A stretch of 24,543 nt of DNA. It comes from Candidatus Omnitrophota bacterium. GTDB taxonomy: Bacteria > Omnitrophota > 4484-213. The notes under the pieces were generated by a model. That model saw nothing but the letters and a program-made list of their open reading frames with translations, was not told the origin of the DNA and made no database searches. Positions 22,405-24,543 of the stretch are shown here, one piece after another (within the stretch, counting starts at the first letter, position 1; the number at the start of each line of letters is the position of its first letter). The translations under genes and the position numbers were made by a program. The DNA lies in NCBI GenBank assembly GCA_030640885.1, contig DAOWIN010000118.1, forward strand, positions 1-24,543, in the 5' to 3' direction.

Positions 22405-23358
22405 ATGAATTTCTGGAGTAACAAACGGGTAACAGTAACAGGCGGAGCCGGATTTTTAGGTTCTTGCGTAGTAGAAAAACTAAGGGAGCGGGGATGTAAA
22501 AATATTTTTATTCCCAGAAGTAAAGATTATGACCTTATTCTAACGCAGGCAGTTAAGAAGCTTTACAAAGATTCTAAACCCGATATTGTAATTCATTTAG
22601 CTGCAAAAGTCGGGGGAATTGGAGCAAATAGAGAAAATCCCGGCAAATTCTTCTATGATAATTTAATAATGGGAGCTCAACTTATGGAGATTGCAAGGCA
22701 AGAAGGAATAGAAAAGTTTGTTGCTTTAGGAACTGTGTGCTGTTATCCAAAATTTACACCCATTCCATTTAAAGAAAAGGACTTGTGGAATGGTTATCCG
22801 GAGGAAACAAATGCTCCTTATGGATTAGCAAAAAAGATGCTTCTTGTTCAGTCGCAGGCATATAGAAAGCAATACGAATTTAACTCAATATTCTTGCTGT
22901 TAGTTAATCTGTATGGCCCGAAAGATAATTTTGATCTTAACACATCTCATGTTATCCCCGCACTCATAAAAAAATGTTTTAACGCAATTAAGACGGGAAA
23001 AGATAAAATTACTGTATGGGGGACAGGAAAAGCAACGCGAGAATTTCTCTATGCTGAGGATGCGGCAGAGGCAATTATTTTAGCAACTGAAAAATATAAC
23101 AAATCCGAGCCAGTGAATATAGGCGCTGGTTTTGAAATTTCAATAGAAGGTTTAGTTAAACTAATTGCCAAACTTACTGGATTTAAAGGGAAAATTGTTT
23201 GGGATAATTCAGAACCCGATGGACAACCGAGAAGAACGCTTGAGGTTTCAAGGGCTGAAAGAGAATTTGGTTTTAGAGCTGAAGTTAATCTTGAAGAAGG
23301 ATTGAGTAGGACGATTGAATGGTATAAAAAAGCTGCAAACTATTTTCAGAAGGTTTAA
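22405..23358 (+). CDS. fcl: GDP-L-fucose synthase
   Basis: A 317-residue SDR (also called wcaG) that epimerises C3 and C5 and reduces C4 of the Gmd product with NADPH to give GDP-L-fucose. RVTVTGGAGFLGSCVVEKL is the NADP-binding start. AAKVGGIGANRENPG, TVCCYPK (with the catalytic-type Cys in place of SSCIYP) and Tyr139-GLA-Lys143 are family marks. I chose ATG 22405, two bases after gmd, over the in-frame ATG 22384 inside gmd, because the family starts close to the nucleotide-binding motif. The pair shows that L-fucose or a derived sugar is in the polysaccharide. Confidence 0.95.
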   Translation: MNFWSNKRVTVTGGAGFLGSCVVEKLRERGCKNIFIPRSKDYDLILTQAVKKLYKDSKPDIVIHLAAKVGGIGANRENPGKFFYDNLIMGAQLMEIARQEGIEKFVALGTVCCYPKFTPIPFKEKDLWNGYPEETNAPYGLAKKMLLVQSQAYRKQYEFNSIFLLLVNLYGPKDNFDLNTSHVIPALIKKCFNAIKTGKDKITVWGTGKATREFLYAEDAAEAIILATEKYNKSEPVNIGAGFEISIEGLVKLIAKLTGFKGKIVWDNSEPDGQPRRTLEVSRAEREFGFRAEVNLEEGLSRTIEWYKKAANYFQKV

Positions 23359-23369
23359 AGTTACTTAAT

Positions 23370-24543
23370 ATGCCTTTTCCATTATTTTCCAATATTCTTT
23401 TGCTGTTGATTTTAGTTGTATTGTTTTCAATAGCCATTGCTACACTTCACCGATGGCGTATTGGTATTATTACTATTTTTATCTGGCTTTATCTTGAGGA
23501 CATTATCCGCAGGTTTCTTCCGGGCCAGCCCATTCAGGTGATGCTCATAAAAGATGTTCTGCTTTTTTTAACCTACTTTGCCTTTTTGGCAACCCTGATT
23601 ATTGCAAAGAACAAGAGGTCGTTTGTAGCTTGGAAACCCCCTTTTAAAACATCGCTTTTGGTTTTTGGAGGATTGTGTATTATCCAGTCGTTCAATCCAA
23701 ATTTGCCAAATCTTTTATTCGCTGCCATAGGACTTCGCAGTTATCTGTGGTATATGGCTTTGCTCTTTCTGGGCTACTATATGTTCCTAAACCAAAAAGG
23801 ATTGATAAAGTTTTGCCGAATCTTAGTATATACAAGCATTCCTTTGCTCTTTATTGCTATTGCTCAATACATGTTTTTTGATTTTATGTCTCCTCTAATT
23901 CGGCCTTTTGTAGGGGCGCATTCCTTCCATACTTTTGCCTTGCATCCAAATATTAAATTTGTGCCCTCAGTATTTGGAGCTTCTTCACGCTATGCCAGTT
24001 TCGCGTTTTTGCTATTCTTTCTTGGAATGGGGTTAAAATTTTATCCAAACAACTCAGCGAAGCAGAAGTTTTTCATAAACATTTCTATTTTATCTGCCGC
24101 AGTTGGAGTGTTCATTAGCGGCGTAAAAACCCCAATGTATTTGTTAACCGTTGGCACTTTAGTCTATATGTTTGTATATAAAAAAGCTTCTTTATTAAAT
24201 GTTTGGAGTCAGCGAAAAGCAATATTAATGCCCATTGCCCTTTTATCAATTATCCTTTTTCTTATAGTCCATTTTGCGTTTAAGGATATCAGCCTGTATC
24301 TTCGCCATTCGCAGGATGACTTACTGCGGCGGCGGCCGGCTACATTAGTAACAGATATATCTTTTGCAGTAAAATATGCTGGTTTGTGGGGGCTTGGAAC
24401 TGGTTCTAGAAGCCAAGGTTTACAATATATTCCCGAAGGTGAAGAATGGGCTTCAAGAGGTGGACCCGAACAAAAGAAGTGGGGAGTTGAGGGCGGCTTT
24501 GCAAAAATATGGTATGAGTTGGGACCTATCGGAGCAGTAATTT
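23370..24543 (+). CDS. O-antigen polymerase/ligase-like membrane protein (Wzy/WaaL type), partial
   Basis: ATG at 23370 opens a frame that runs to the window end without a stop, giving at least 391 residues. The product is mostly hydrophobic, starting FSNILLLLILVVLFSIAIAT, with about eight to ten membrane segments visible. A long periplasmic-type loop follows near the end, with WGLGTGSRSQG and, at the edge, GGFAKIWYELGPIGAV. This GxGxG...E.G..G pattern is characteristic of Wzy polymerases and O-antigen ligases. It should join repeat units in the periplasm, acting after the Wzx encoded at 5926. The ribosome site is weak. Polymerase and ligase cannot be told apart from this part. Confidence 0.82.
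   Translation, partial: MPFPLFSNILLLLILVVLFSIAIATLHRWRIGIITIFIWLYLEDIIRRFLPGQPIQVMLIKDVLLFLTYFAFLATLIIAKNKRSFVAWKPPFKTSLLVFGGLCIIQSFNPNLPNLLFAAIGLRSYLWYMALLFLGYYMFLNQKGLIKFCRILVYTSIPLLFIAIAQYMFFDFMSPLIRPFVGAHSFHTFALHPNIKFVPSVFGASSRYASFAFLLFFLGMGLKFYPNNSAKQKFFINISILSAAVGVFISGVKTPMYLLTVGTLVYMFVYKKASLLNVWSQRKAILMPIALLSIILFLIVHFAFKDISLYLRHSQDDLLRRRPATLVTDISFAVKYAGLWGLGTGSRSQGLQYIPEGEEWASRGGPEQKKWGVEGGFAKIWYELGPIGAVI

Noticed and set aside
23675..23881. 68-residue + strand frame
   Set aside because: It is out of frame within the Wzy/ligase-like gene, which runs open from 23370 to the window end.

Overview
All supported genes in this window lie on the + strand. The DNA is A+T rich (18 of 60 bases are G or C at 10921-10980) and intergenic gaps are short. 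A heptosyltransferase-like enzyme, a Wzx flippase and a Wzy/ligase-like membrane protein point to a Gram-negative bacterium making a lipid-linked surface glycan. The combination of a radical SAM/HPr-kinase-like cassette, an AbiE-type toxin-antitoxin pair and repeat-rich low-GC DNA would suit an uncultivated lineage such as Omnitrophota, but nothing here proves the taxon.

Region 1 (1-4543) looks like the end of a peptide-modification cassette. It has the C-terminal part of a radical SAM/SPASM maturase, an HPr-kinase-like P-loop protein and, after an interruption, a PF14907-type nucleotidyltransferase. The interruption (about 1594-3400) holds a toxin-first AbiEii/AbiEi pair with its own near-consensus promoter. 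Repetitive or palindromic DNA flanks it on both sides.

Region 2 (4603-24543) is a Wzx/Wzy-type polysaccharide cluster. In order it encodes a GT9 glycosyltransferase, the remnant of a sugar epimerase, the Wzx flippase, CDP-sugar enzymes (rfbF, a small SDR, rfbH) interleaved with a UXS-like SDR and UDP-glucose dehydrogenase, a CgeB-like glycosyltransferase, another SDR, a GT2, three GT4-type glycosyltransferases, two methyltransferase-like proteins, the GDP-L-fucose pair gmd-fcl, and a multi-membrane O-antigen polymerase/ligase cut by the window edge. Many neighbours overlap by ATGA or sit 1-3 bases apart, which suggests translational coupling in long transcripts. Likely precursors are CDP-deoxyhexose, UDP-glucuronate and a decarboxylated or epimerised derivative, and GDP-L-fucose. 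CDP-glucose 4,6-dehydratase (rfbG) is needed between rfbF and rfbH and is not in the window.

Short tandem repeats recur, several of them in frame inside genes (21-nt unit in the HprK-like gene, 15-nt in the toxin gene, 12-nt in a glycosyltransferase), with 9-nt arrays between genes. The points most worth a second look are the radical SAM/kinase/nucleotidyltransferase cassette beside a glycan cluster, the inserted toxin-first AbiE pair with an almost leaderless promoter, and the doubly terminal epimerase remnant at 5791-5919.
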